Shown here: one piece after another, positions 10,593-22,039 of the stretch
How positions within the stretch are numbered: the stretch's first letter is position 1
Layout of the letters: each line of letters begins with the position of its first letter
Source: Eurosta solidaginis
Lineage: Eukaryota; Arthropoda; Insecta; Diptera; Tephritidae
NCBI RefSeq assembly: GCF_040869045.1
Contig: NC_090323.1
Span: forward strand, 152,850,426-152,914,425
Direction of reading: 5' to 3'
Length of the DNA: 64,000 bases
The notes under the pieces: model-generated
Seen by the model: the letters and a program-made list of their open reading frames with translations, nothing else
Told to the model about the DNA's origin: nothing
The model's database searches: none
Translations under genes and position numbers: made by a program

Positions 10593-13500
10593 GGGTATTG
10601 CAGCTCAATTTAAAGCATTGCGAGGCAGCCCAAGAGCTATTATCCCAAACAGTCTATGAAGGAGGATATGACATAGTGGTACTCTCTGAACAATACAAAA
10701 ATCGCCAGGAGCAGGGTTGGCTCTCAGATTCAGCAGGGAAAGCCTCAATTTGGGCACCAGGGAAATTTCTCCCACAGGAAATTATGACGCCAACGGTAGC
10801 AGGATTCACGTGGGCAAAAATCAACGGTATATACGTCTTCAGTTGCTATGCCCCTCCGAGCATGACCATCGCCGAGTTCGAAGACATGATATACGGGATC
10901 ACCATTGAAGCACGAGGTAAACACCCGCTTTTAGTGTGTGGAGACTTCAATGTATGGTCATCTGTGTGGGGAAGTAGACGAACCAACGAAAGAGGGAGAG
11001 TTCTCCTCGAAAGTCTTACTTCTTTGAGGCTAGAACTCCTAAATGAACCAGGGATATATACCTTCGATACAGGTACCAGACGATCCATTATAGATCTCAC
11101 CTTCGCTAGCAGCGAAATAGCAAGACGAGCAAAATGGTCCATAAGCAACGTCTACACACACAGCGACCATAAAGCTATTAGCGTAGAGCTGCTCGAAACT
11201 CCACGAACGGTAGCAGCAAGACATCGACAAAGTAGGAAATGGAAACAGCACCTTTTCGACCAGCAAATATTTGACATTATCTGGAAGGACGCCATAGTAC
11301 GAGAATCGCATGCGGAAGACCAGTCGGTTCAAATCACAAAGTTGCTATGTATGGCATGTGATGCTGCCATGCCCAGAAGTCGCGGAAAAGCACAGCGCAC
11401 TCCGGTATATTGGTGGAATGACGAAATTGCGGAAGAGCGTAGAAAATGCCACAAAGCACGAAGAACAGCGCAGAGGGCACGCTCATCACCACGATATGCA
11501 GAGCTACACAGCACCTATGTCGCACAAAGAAAGGCACTTAAAAATGCCATAAAAAAGAGCAAGAAGTTATGCTTTAGGGAACTGCTGGATAATGTCGACC
11601 TAGATCCTTGGGGATCAGCCTACAGATCTGTGATGGCCAAAGTTAAAGGACCGATATCACAGCAACCTACGTGCCCGATACTGATGAATATTATTGTTGA
11701 AACACTTTTCCCGGCGCAAGATCGCTGGACTTATCCAAGCGAGGATCTAGAAAGTACGAAAATTCCGCAAATTACAGAGCAAGAGGTGCTGGACGCTGCA
11801 AAAAGAGTTGCTGATAACAAATCCCCAGGACCCGACGAAGTACCAAACATAGCCCTTAAAGCCGCGATTACAACTAGGGCTACATTATTTACTGATCTTT
11901 TTAATGCCTGTATGCAAGAAGGCGTGTTCCCTCGCCCGTGGAAACGACAAAGACTTGTCCTATTGCTGAAACGTGGTAAACAGCCGGACCAACCATCCTC
12001 ATATAGGCCACTTTGTATGCTGGATTCCCTAGGGAAGATTTTCGAGCGTATAATTAGTGAGCGCCTACAGCTGACTCTAGAAAGACCAGGTGGCTTATCG
12101 AATAGTCAATATGGATTTCGCAAATCAAGATCCACCGTAGATGCAATACAAACAGTCGTCAATATAGCTAGAGAAGCTATCTCTGGAGGCCAAAATAAAA
12201 GGAAGTTCTGTGCACTGATTATGTTGGACATCATGAATGCTTTTAACACTGCGAACTGGATGCAGATAATGGCAGCGCTGCAAAGCTTCGGCACTCCAGC
12301 TTACTTACGCAGAATTATAGGTAGCTATCTTAAAGACAGAGTACTTCTTTTTGAGGAGCTAAAGAGTACAAAATCACAGGAGGCGTCCCACAGGGATCTG
12401 TTCTCGGTCCAATGTATGACGGGGTGCTAAAGATTGATCTACCAGAAAACACGCAAATTGTGGGATATGCTGATGATATTGCAGTGGTAGTAGTGGCCAA
12501 GAAACTGGACCTGCTTCAAGCATTATGTAATGACGCCGTAGCAAGAATAAAGGAATGGCTGACCAATACAGGACTGGAGTTGGCTAGCCAAAAGACGCAA
12601 GTGGTATTAGTAAGCTCCAAACGGTCGGCGAACGAGTTAGTCTTAACTGTCGGGGATCATCAAATCACCTCAAAGGATTCCTTAAAATACTTAGGAGTGC
12701 ACATTGACTCTAAGTTAACTTTCAAAGAGCACTTCAGAGCGGTGGGGGAGAAAATTACCAAAGTTAATGGATCACTTATGCGAATAATGCCTAACATTGG
12801 TGGTCCGAGCGAAGCTATACGTCAGCTATTGTCCACAGTAACCAGCTCAATAATACTATACGCAGCACCAGTGTGGTATGGATCTAAACAGACCCATCAA
12901 AAATATATATTAGCAGCGTACCGACTTGCTTCTTTAAGAATAGCAAGTGCTTATCGGACGGTGTCCGACGACGCGATCCTGGTTCTAACCCGGAAAATCC
13001 CAGTGGACTTACTGGCAAGCGAAATGGCCGATCTGTATAACACTAATATCGAGCGACCATCTGAAGAAGACAAGAAAAGAGCAAGGACACAAACAATAGC
13101 TAAGTGGCAAGAACGGTGGGAGGCCTCGAGTAAAGGGCGTTGGACTTTCACACTAGTTTGGAACGTAGCTCAATGGAATGAGCGGAAGCACGGCGAACTG
13201 AACTACCATCTCACGCAAATAATGAGTGAACATGGCGGTTTCAAAGAGTATTTATGGAAGCGTAGGATAGAGGAAGATCCTCATTGCCCAATGTGTACCA
13301 CAGAGTTAGAAAACGCAGACCACGTCATGTTCTACTGCCCCCGTTTCCACGAAGAAAGACTCACCTTGCATGGAGTCTTTGGGGAGGAACCTACCACGAG
13401 AAATTTAGTTTCACATATGTGCAGCAGGAAAGAATGCTGGACTGCAGTGAGCAAAATGGCATTTATAGTAATGACACGCCTGATGGATGCTGAGAGGGAG

Positions 13501-13609
13501 CGCAGAATGCTGGACTGCAGTGAGCAAAATGGCATTTATAGTAATGACACGCCTGATGTATGCTGAGAGGGAGCGCAGAGAAATGCGCATGCGAAGCAGT
13601 GGTGATTAA
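10553..13609 (+). pseudogene. ORF2 (endonuclease, reverse transcriptase, CCHC) of R1-clade copy B
   Basis: It starts at ATG 10553 within the end of ORF1. The N-terminal apurinic-type endonuclease shows the conserved Asn (LQLNLKHC), Glu (VLSEQY), GDFNVW and SDHKAISVELLE. The RT follows, with YGFRKSRST, LIMLDIMNAF and, after a frame break, YADDIAVVV. Relative to copy A, 10 bases are missing at about 12351-12353, which shifts the frame just before the conserved GVPQGS block. A further 15 bases are missing at about 12412, in frame. The C-terminal CPMC...H...C lies at about 13288-13341. A 73-bp tandem duplication then shifts the frame again and replaces the natural C-terminus. Expected role: target nicking and target-primed reverse transcription. 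Confidence 0.9.
13433..13578. repeat. 73-bp tandem duplication inside ORF2 of copy B
   Basis: Units 13433-13505 and 13506-13578 are nearly identical. Copy A has only one unit at the equivalent place, so this is a private duplication. Its length is not a multiple of three, so it disrupts the ORF2 C-terminus. Confidence 0.95.
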
Positions 13610-13819
13610 ATGGACACTCAGAGCAAATAGCGGGAACCTGGACGCAGGGACAACAGTAGGCTCTTAAAAAATGAGAAATATGGAACGCCACCCTGAAGTA
13701 ATGCGAAAGTGGTGCCGGGGTGGGCGACGGTTCCAGAACGGGGCTGTTTTTTAGTCTACGGACACACGGTTGCTGCGACGGCAGCAATTATGGTGCATTA
13801 GGCATTTTTCAGCCTCCCC

Positions 13820-13868
<49 letters not shown>

Positions 13869-14110
13869 ACTCACCCCTGGTCCACGTTTATTGCGATATC
13901 TTGAAAAGGCGTCCACATATAGAACTATGGCCCACTTCCTCTTGAAATACTCTTTTATACCTTCCATTTGATACACATGTCATACAAACACATTCTAAGA
14001 TTACCCTAGGTTCTTTTTACAACATGGCGATTTTCCCTTACTTTGTCTCCACAGCTCTCGACTGAGTATGTAATGTTCGGTTACACACGAACTTAGCCTT
14101 CCTTACTTGT

Positions 14111-14580
14111 TGATTTCTTTATTTTTTATATTTTTCACAATTTACATAAGCACTTACTTTGGATTTGCATATATTTACATATTTTTCGCTTTCTCGTCGG
14201 TAGCCCTAACTTTTTACTTTCATATCTTACCATATATTACATGATATCCCACATACATATATATGTACATAAATTGGATGTTGCCAGCTTGCCCTTGACA
14301 AAATGCTTCTCCCAGCATGCATACGTCTCGTGGCGAATATTTGCATACATCTAACAGTGGTGCACTCGAGACTTTCGCAGAGCTTCGGAATACTATATTA
14401 GAAAGACAGAGATTCAGTAAAGCAAACAATCAATCAGTTGAAGCTTGAACTTCAAGCAGTAAGCATCTTTCTATGCTCAAACATTCTCCATTTAAACACA
14501 TACTACAACAAACAAATATTTTGTTTGTATTTGAAGCTCTTATTGGCCTGAACATACGCAATGTGAGTTCTGCTTTGTCA
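14111..14580. other. Unassigned intergenic stretch
   Basis: AT-rich sequence between the nested complex and an RTE fragment. No protein similarity or terminal repeats seen. Confidence 0.5.
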
Positions 14581-14925
14581 GGATTAGATAAAGAATCAAA
14601 AAGGTGGGTCTTGCGGTGAATGCGAACAATACAAAATACTTGCTGTCATCCAAAAAAGAGTCGGCGCATACGTGTCTTGGCAGCCACGTCATCGTTGACG
14701 GATATAAATTCGAGAATGTGGAGAATTTTGTCTATTTCGCACGCAGCATTAACGACAAAAACTCTTGCCAAAGGCCGCTTCTTTAGAATGAGCACGCAAC
14801 TGAAAAGTGAAGTCCTCTCTCGATGAACAAGATAGAGGAACTGATAGAGGAAGACTTCACCTCCGTTGGTACTCTCCATTGGCGGTATTTATCGAAAACA
14901 GGGATAGCTAGCATGACTTGTAACG
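14581..14925 (+). pseudogene. RTE-clade retrotransposon fragment
   Basis: The plus-strand translation around 14604-14760 (NTKYLLSSKKESAHTCLGSH, then FENVENFVYFARSIN) aligns by eye with the region after the YADD box of the RTE element at 58524-60371 (TKYLLSSSKESAHTRLGNH, IVKDFVYLGTSIN). Further on, LKSEVLSR and, in another frame, a stretch like SVGTLHWRYLSK match its C-terminal end with material deleted between. It is diverged, frameshifted and non-functional. Orientation is opposite to the other RTE copies in this window. Confidence 0.7.
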
Positions 14926-15849
14926 AAACGCCCAAAATCGTTTAAGGGGTTAAGCGCAAGTCAGTGATGATGAATTGAAGCTCTACCGGCGTTGTGCACC
15001 ACTGTCCAATACGTATTTATGTTTGTTTGTTTATATGTAACATTTCAGCATACCTTCCCTATTCTTTGCATACAAATTTCCCGCAGTTTCTCCCTATATA
15101 AATTATGCCGGCTTTGTATCGTTCGCCATTATTTTACTTATATTTAAGGGCTATAAAAATACGTCTAGAAGTACAAACATAACAAATCCATGTAAAATAT
15201 AATCCACATACATACATCCTTTTTTGTGCGCACGTGCGAAGGCTGTAGCAGAAGATGTGTTGGCACTCGAACACATTGAAAATCTCCATCAGCGCGCTTA
15301 GCATTTTCTCGCTGGACAGATATCAGTCGAATGCAGGCGACGCTATGAAAATCATAAAATGCCAACAGGAAACAAAAACAAAGCAAAAATAAGCAGATAT
15401 ATAGAAATTAGCAGCTCAAAAACAAAAGAAGAAAAAAATAACAAAAAAATAAAACAAAAACAATTTTCTATGGAGAAATGGGGAAAAATGTGAACTTGAA
15501 ATGCGGCTTAGAAAGGCTTGAATCCGTCTAGACGTACAAGTAGACAATGGGCGCATCCAAATACTGACACACACACAAATATATCAAAAATATATATGTG
15601 TTAAAAATACAATATCTATGATTTTCATTCATGTAACGGATATCACCAGACAACATGCGGAGATGTATGATTTTATTTTAATTGTATATACTGAACAGTT
15701 TTTTCAAAGGATAGGTAATTATTCCAAAGAAAAGTTCTTGCAGACGACGCGTCTCAAGGATTTTCTGACAGTTGAGTAAGTATGCGTTTGCTTTATAATT
15801 TTTGCTTTTATTTGTTTCTTACGATTAAATTCTTATGGCACCAATGTCG
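14926..15849. other. Unassigned intergenic stretch
   Basis: A-rich sequence with a short CA run near 15570. No recognisable coding region or repeat boundary. Confidence 0.5.
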
Positions 15850-16190
15850 TGTTCTATTTAGAGCTGTTACGTATAACCTACGATTTTTTCTCGAAAACAA
15901 GCGAGAGTTTCGCGACTCGAGAAATCGAGCACCTAGCTTCTCCGCAGATTTTCGCATTACTCATAAACCTTGCGAGCTTCTCGGCATTCAGATTAGTCCC
16001 TGCGTTGCTAACATACATATATGTAGAGCTTACGAATTTTTCTCGAACACAGGCGATAACTTGGAGACTCGAAAAATCGAGAACTTGGCTTCTCCCGAAA
16101 TTTTCGAGTTTCGACATACTTACAAATGTCGGCAGCTTCTCAATCCAGTTTTATCGTTGCTTTGGCAGTACTATAAAGAGCTTACGGTTT
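15850..16190. repeat. Diverged tandem duplication, unit about 165 bp
   Basis: Text beginning near 15861 (GAGCTGTTACG, TTTTTCTCGAAAACA, then ACTCGAGAAATCGAG and AGCTTCTCC) recurs from 16025 (GAGCTTACG, TTTTTCTCGAACACA, then ACTCGAAAAATCGAG and GGCTTCTCC). A third start is visible at 16171. Two overlapping open frames of 117 and 136 codons read through the duplication, but neither resembles a known protein. Confidence 0.6.
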
Positions 16191-16199
16191 GAATTGAAC

Positions 16200-16790
16200 T
16201 GAATTGAGAAGATAGGGAGTATTACGAGGATCAAGAGATTATCGGAATCGCGAGAAATTTCTTCTTAAACAAATTCGAGGAATCGCAAGCTCTATTGTTA
16301 TGACAAACGAACTAATTGAAGAGTATTATTACGTTGGCTTAAATTTTTTTGTTCGGATATAATAAGATACACCAAGATAATGTTGCTCAGGAATTCATTT
16401 TCAGCGTCTCATCAAACTGATTCGGAGGTCATGAGTAGGTGAGGTTGACAATTGGGCCAGATAAACTACAAATTGGCCTGGCTATTCCTTGAGTCCTTTT
16501 CTCTACACAACCCTTTGAATCCCCAGAATGAAACGTGAGAGGGCACAGTGTTTATACGAGAAGCTTCAGCTGCTGGCTGTAGTAACGAAAGGAGCGAGGG
16601 AGGTGAGGGAGAAATACAGGTGAATTGGGACAGATAGGGAATGGATATCAAAATGTACAATAAAGGTAAGGGGAATATAACAGCAAATAGAAAGAACATG
16701 GAATCAGGTATTGCGAATGGCTACCGAAAAACATGGAAGCAAAAGAACGAGAATAACAGAATAAGTTAAAGGAAGAGGAACGGATAAAGA
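16200..16790. other. Unassigned intergenic stretch
   Basis: No gene recognised. It becomes increasingly purine-rich on the plus strand towards the AGGAG array. Confidence 0.5.
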
Positions 16791-18115
16791 GTGGAACGAA
16801 AAGGAGAGGATAGGAGAGGAGAGGATAGGGGAGGAGAGGATAGGAGAGGAGAGGAGAGGAGAGGAGAAGAGAGAAGAGGAGAGGAGAGAAAAGGAGAGGA
16901 GCGGAGAGGAGTGGAGGGGAGAGGAGAGGAGAGGAGAGGAGAGGAGATGAGAGGAGAGGAGAGGAGAGGAGAGGAGAGGAGAGGAGAGGAGAGGAGAGGA
17001 GAGGAGAGGAGAGGAGAGGAGAGGAGAGGAGAGGAGAGGAGAGGAGAGGAGAGGAGAGGAGAGGAGAGGAGAGGAGAGAGAGGAGAGGAGAGGAGAGGAG
17101 AGGAGAGGAGAGGAGAGGAGAGGAGAGGAGAGGAGAGAAGAGGAGAGGAGAGGAGAGGAGAGGAGAGGAGAGGAGAGGAGAGGAGAGGAGAGGAGAGGAG
17201 AAGAGAGAAGAGGAGAGGAGAGAAAAGGAGAGGAGCGGAGAGGAGTGGAGAGGAGAGGAGAGGAGAGGAGAGGAGAGGAGAGGAGAGGAGAGGAGGAGAG
17301 GAGAGGAGAGGAGAGGAGAGGAGAGGAGAGGAGAGGAGAGGAGAAGATAGGAGAGGAGAAGAGAGAAGAGGAGAGGAGAGAGAGGAGAAGAGAGGAGGAG
17401 AGGAGAAGAGAGAAGAGGAGAGGAGAGGAGAGGAGAGGAGAGGAGAGGAGAGGAGAGGAGAGGAGAGGAGAGGAGAGGAGAGGAGAGGAGGGAGAGGAGA
17501 GGAGGAGGGAGTGGAGAGGAGAGGAGAGGAGAGGAGAGGAGAGGAGAGGAGAGGAGAGGAGAGGAGAGGAGAGAGAGGAGAGGAGAGGAGAGGAGAGGAG
17601 AGGAGAGGAGAGGAGAGGAGTGGAGTGAGTGGAGAGGAGAGGAGAGGAGAGGAGAGGAGAGGAGAGGAGAGGAGAGGAGAGGAGAGGAGAGGAGAGGAGA
17701 GGAGAGGAGAGGAGAGGAGAGGAGAGGAGAGGAGAGGAGAGGAGAGGAGAGGAGAGGAGAGGAGAGGAGAGGAGAGGAGAGGAGAGGAGAGGAGAGGAGA
17801 GGAGAGGAGAGGAGAGGAGAGGAGAGGAGAGGAGAGGAGAGGAGAGGAGAGGAGAGGAGAGGAGAGGAGAGGAGAGGAGAGGAGAGGAGAGGAGAGGAGA
17901 GGAGAGGAAAGGAGAGGAGAGGAGAGGAGAGGAGAGGAGAGGAGAGGAGAGGAGAGGAGAGGAGAGGAGAGGAGAGGAGAGGAGAGGAGAGGAGAGGAGA
18001 GGAGAGGAGAGGAGAGGAGAGGAGAGGAGAGGAGAGGAGAGGAGAGGAGAGGAGAGGAGAGGAGAGGAGAGGAGAGGGAGAGGAGAGGAAAGGAGAGGAG
18101 TGGAGAGGAGAACAG
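16791..18115. repeat. (AGGAG)n pentanucleotide array, 1.3 kb polypurine tract
   Basis: About 260 tandem AGGAG units on the plus strand with few interruptions. The left half (to about 17630) is heterogeneous, with AAGAG, GCGGAG and TGGAG variants. The right half (about 17630-18075) is almost pure. A distinctive variant block around GAGCGGAGAGGAGTGGAG occurs near 16900 and again near 17234. Because the period is five, no reading frame contains a stop, and this produces long artefactual frames on both strands (Gly-Glu-Glu-Arg-Arg and Ser-Ser-Pro-Leu-Leu repeats). Confidence 0.97.
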
Positions 18116-18896
18116 TGGAGGGAAATACAATGTATTTTTTTTAATAACTATGATATCTGGACAAATACGCAGCGAAAAGAGGCAGGGCTTAGATTAGGAA
18201 AGGAAGGGTTTACAAGTGGTTCAATAAATCAAACTCCGACAGAAAATGAAGCACGAAAACGGTAATCCACATTAACCAGTAAAGTAAGTAATTAAGTAAT
18301 AACTAAATTAAAATTCAAACCGATAATCATACCAGAACACAATAAATAATAAATTCGCACTAAAGAACAACAGCTGCCGACGCGTAGGAGCTCAGCAACT
18401 GAGCAAGTTCACGAGCAATTAAGAGAATTCGGAGCAAATGAATAACGAACTGAAAGAAACCACAAATGAAGCGCACATTAACGCTTAATAATTTCATCAA
18501 GAAGTGCAGCTGAATGGGCAATTAGTGAGAAGCAACCAAAGCCAAAACACAACTAGAAAAACAAAAATATAGTAACAACAACACCAGAGATTAATAAAAA
18601 ACCGCGATAAATAAAAAAAGGACACAAAGAGCAATCATAATTTTATGGCAATCCAACTGTAAGCAACGAGTAGCCACACAACGGGCACACAAAAATTGGT
18701 AGCAAAAAAAAAAATAATATAAAAAATTTAAAAAAGATTTTCAAACCTGCAAATTATAAAACGGCAGCAGGTAAAGGATTCCACGAATTCGGAGAGTATA
18801 CAACGGAATTAAAGGAACAAAAGAATCGAAGCAAATAGAATCATCATTAACTAACAGCTGTACGTGTAAGACCCACTAGACTCTAATAGCCCTTTG
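18116..18896. other. Unassigned A-rich stretch
   Basis: A-rich and low in open frames. Its last eight bases, GCCCTTTG at 18889-18896, are the left target-site copy of the adjoining hAT element. Confidence 0.5.
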
Positions 18897-19060
18897 CAGG
18901 GCCGGCTCTACCATATACGGAACTACGCGACCGCATAGGGCACCAAGTTCTAGGGGGCACCAAATTCGATAAGCACTTTTGCACTAAAAATCCTTTTTGC
19001 AAACCAAAAAAACAAAAAGAAAGAAATTTTGTAGGGGCCCTATATTTAATTGCATTAAAA

Positions 19061-22024
19061 ACAAGTAAGGAAGGCTAAGTTCGGGTGTAACCGAACATAA
19101 CATACTCAGTTGAGAGCTATGGAGACAAAATAAGGAAAATCAATCTGGGGTAACCCTGGAATGTGGTTGTATAACATGTGTATCAAATGAAAGGTATTAA
19201 AGAGTATTTTAAGAGAGAGTAGGCCATAGTTCTATGAATGAACGCCATTTAGGGATATCGCCATAAAGGTAGACCAGGGCTGACTCTAGAATTTGTTTGT
19301 ACGATATGGGTATCAAATGAAAGGTGTTACTGAGCATTTTAAGAGGGAGTGGGCCTTAGGTCTATCGGTGGACGCCTTTTCGAGATGTCCCCATTAAGGT
19401 GGACCAGGGGTGATTCTATAATGTGTTTGTACAATATGGGTATCAAATGAAAGCTGCTAATGAGTATTTTGAAAAGGAGTGATCCTTAGTTCCATAGGTG
19501 GACGCCGTTTCGAGATATCGCCATAAAGGTGGACCAGGGGTGTCTCTAGAATGTGTTTGTACGATATGGGAATCAAATGAAAAGTGTTACTGAGCATTTT
19601 AAGAGGGAGTAATCCTTAGTTCTATAGGTGGACGCCTTTTCGAGATATCGCCATTAGGGTGGGCCAGGTGTGACTCTAGAATGTTTGTACGATATGGGTA
19701 TCAAACGAAAGGTGTTACTGAGCATTTTAAGAGGGAGTGGGCATTAGGTCTATAGGTGGACGCCTTTTCGAGATATCGCCATTAGGGTGGGACAGGGGTG
19801 ACTCTAGAATGTTTGTACGATATGGGTATCAAACGAAAGGTGTTACTGAGCATTTTAAGAGGGAGTGGACATTAGGTCTATAGGTGGAAGCCTTTTCGAG
19901 ATATCGCCATTAGGGTGGGCCAGGGGTGACTCTAGAATGTTTGTAAGATATGGGTATCAAACGAAAGGTGTTACTGAGCATTTTAAGAGGGAGTGGACAT
20001 TAGGTCTATAGGTGGACGCCTTTTCGAGATATCGCCATTAGGGTGGGCCAGGGTGACTCTAGACTGTGTTTGTACGATATGGGTATCAAAGGAAAGGTGG
20101 TAATGAGTATTTTAAAAGGGAGTAATCCTTACTTCTATAGGTGGACGCCTTTTCGAAATATCGCCATTAGGGTGGGCCAGGTGTGACTCTAGAATGTTTG
20201 TACGATATGGGTATCAAACGAAAGCTGTTACTGAGCATTTTAAGAGGGAGTGGGCATTAGGTCTATAGGTGGACGCCTTTTCGAGATATCGCCATTAGGG
20301 TGGGCCAGGGGTGACTCTAGAATGTTTGTACGATATGGGTATCAAACGAAAGGTGTTACTGAGCATTTTAAGAGGGAGTGGACACTAGGTCTATAGGTGG
20401 ACGCCTTTTCGAGATATCGCCATTAGGGTGGGCCAGGGGTGACTCTAGAATGTTTGTACGATATGGGTATCAAACGAAAGGTGTTACTGAGCATTTTAAG
20501 AGGGAGGGGGCATTAGGTCTATAGGTGGACGCCTTTTCGAGATATCGCCATTAGGGTGGGACAGGGGTGACTCTGGTATGTTTTTGTACGATATGGATAT
20601 CAAATTAAAGGTATTAATGAGGGTTTTTAAAGCGAGTGGCCCTTAGATGTATATGTGAAGGCGTTCTCGCGATATCGACCAAAATGTGGACCAGGTGATC
20701 CAGAAAATCATCTGTCGGGTACTGCTAATTTATTTATATATGCAATACCACTAACAGTATTCCTGCCAAGATTTCAAGGGCTGTTGATTTCGCCTTGTAG
20801 AACTTTTTCATTTTCTTCTACTTAATATGGTAGGTGTCACACCCATTTTACAAAGTTTTTTCCAAAGTTATATTTTGCGTCAATAAACCAATCCAGTTAC
20901 CATCTTTCATCACTTTTTTCGTATTTGGTATATAATTATGGCATTTTTTTAATTTTTCGTAATTTCGATATCGATAAAGTGGGCGTGGTTATGGTCAGAT
21001 TTCGCCCATTTTTTATACCAAGAAAAAGTGAGCTCAGGTAAGTACGTGGGCTAAGCTTAGTAAAGATATATCGGATTTTGCTCAAGTTATTGTGTTAATG
21101 GCCGAGCGGAAGGACAGACGGTGGACTGTGTATAAAAACTGGGCGTGGCTTCCACCGATTTCGCCCATTTTCACAGAGAACAGTTACCGTCATAGAATCT
21201 ATGCTCCTACCAAATTTGAGAAGAATTGGTAAATTTTTGTTCGACTTATGGCAATAAAAGTATTCTAGACAAACTAAATGAAAATGGGCGGAGCCATGCC
21301 CATTTTGAAATTTTCTTTTATTTTTGTATTTTGTTGCATCATATCATTACTGGAGTTGAATTTTGACTTAATTTACTTATATACAGTAAAGATATTAAAT
21401 TTTATGTTAAAATTTGAATTAAAAAAATTTTTTTTTTAAAAAGTGGGCGTGTTCTTCATCCAATTTTGCTAATTTTTATTTAGCACATATAAAGTAATAG
21501 TAGTAACGTTCCTGCCAAATTTCATCATGATATCTTCAACGACTGCCAAATTACAGCTTGCAAAACTTTTAAATTACCTTCTTGTAAAAGTGGGCGGTGC
21601 CACGCCCATTGTCCAAAATCTTACTAATTTTCTATTCTACGTCATAACGTCAACCCATCTACCAAGTTTCGTCGCTTTATCTGTCTTTTGTAATGAGTTA
21701 TCGCACTTTTTCGGTTTTTCGAAATTTTCGATATCGAAAAAGTGGGCGTGGTTATAGTCCGATATCGTTCATTTTAAATAGCGATCTGAGATGAGTGCTC
21801 AGGAACCTACATACCAAATTTCATCAAGATACCTCAAAATTTACTCAAGTTATCGTGTTAACGGACGGACGGACGGACGGACATGGCTCAATCAAATTTT
21901 TTTTCGATCCTGATTATTTTGATATATGGAAGTCTATATCTATCTCGATTCCTTTATATATGTACAACCAACCGTTATCCAATCAAACTTAATATACTCT
22001 GTGAGCTCTGCTCAACTGAGTATA
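19061..22024 (+). mobile_element. DINE-1-like (Helentron-associated) element, copy 2, long form
   Basis: Begins ACAAGTAAGGAAGGCTAAG at 19061 and ends CTCAACTGAGTATA at about 22011-22024. These are the reverse of the ends of copies 1 and 3. Length is about 2.96 kb against 1.78 kb for copy 3. The difference is close to nine extra 128-bp tandem units. A GACG-type tract at about 21864-21881 is the GTCY tract in reverse. It sits between A and A inside the hAT remnant with no visible target-site duplication, as expected for Helentron-type insertion. No coding capacity. Confidence 0.72.
19149..20697. repeat. About 12 tandem copies of a 128-bp unit inside the DINE-1-like element
   Basis: Unit starts (TGACTCTAG or variants) are seen near 19149, 19279, 19408, 19540, 19671, 19799, 19927, 20054, 20183, 20312, 20440 and 20568, a spacing of 127-131. 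Outer units are diverged, while units from 19671 to 20568 are very similar, which suggests recent local amplification. Each unit holds ATATGGGTATCAAA and CGAGATATCGCCATTA motifs. Confidence 0.95.
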
Positions 22025-22039
22025 AAAATTAGTTTTCAC

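Larger units (their letters stand above)
8445..13867 (+). mobile_element. R1-clade non-LTR retrotransposon, copy B, near full length
   Basis: About 5.4 kb: a 5' leader of about 0.7 kb, ORF1, an overlapping ORF2, a 3' UTR and a poly(A) tail of more than 40 A at 13820-13866. A 13-bp target-site duplication, GACTCACCCCTGG, flanks it at 8432-8444 and 13868-13880, within the tandem-repeat part of the DINE-like element. It lands in a dispersed repeat, not in a 28S rDNA context. Both ORFs are broken (details in their entries), so this copy is dead despite its length. Confidence 0.93.
6132..14110 (-). mobile_element. DINE-1-like (Helentron-associated) element, copy 1, with two nested insertions
   Basis: Own sequence is at 6132-6908, about 7813-8444 and about 13881-14110, roughly 1.6 kb in total. 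The ends read TATACTCAGTTGAG at 6132 and CTCGACTGAGTAT near 14058, followed by TTAGCCTTCCTTACTTGT. In copy 3 (53071-54849) the same positions form a perfect ATACTCAGCTGAG inverted pair. A (GTCY)n tract lies at about 6278-6296, and one or two units of the 128-bp tandem repeat lie at the right end. Subterminal inverted repeats, a GTCY microsatellite, an internal tandem repeat, insertion between T and T and no target-site duplication match the published DINE-1/HINE structure. No Rep-helicase is encoded, so it would be non-autonomous. Confidence 0.7.

Noticed and set aside
16766..18197. Open frames of more than 450 codons on both strands
   Set aside because: They are readings of the AGGAG array (period five, no stops); composition is purely Gly-Glu-Arg or Ser-Pro-Leu repeats.
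19149..20697. Regular repeats that could suggest a CRISPR array
   Set aside because: Units are contiguous 128-bp copies without variable spacers, inside a eukaryotic repeat element.
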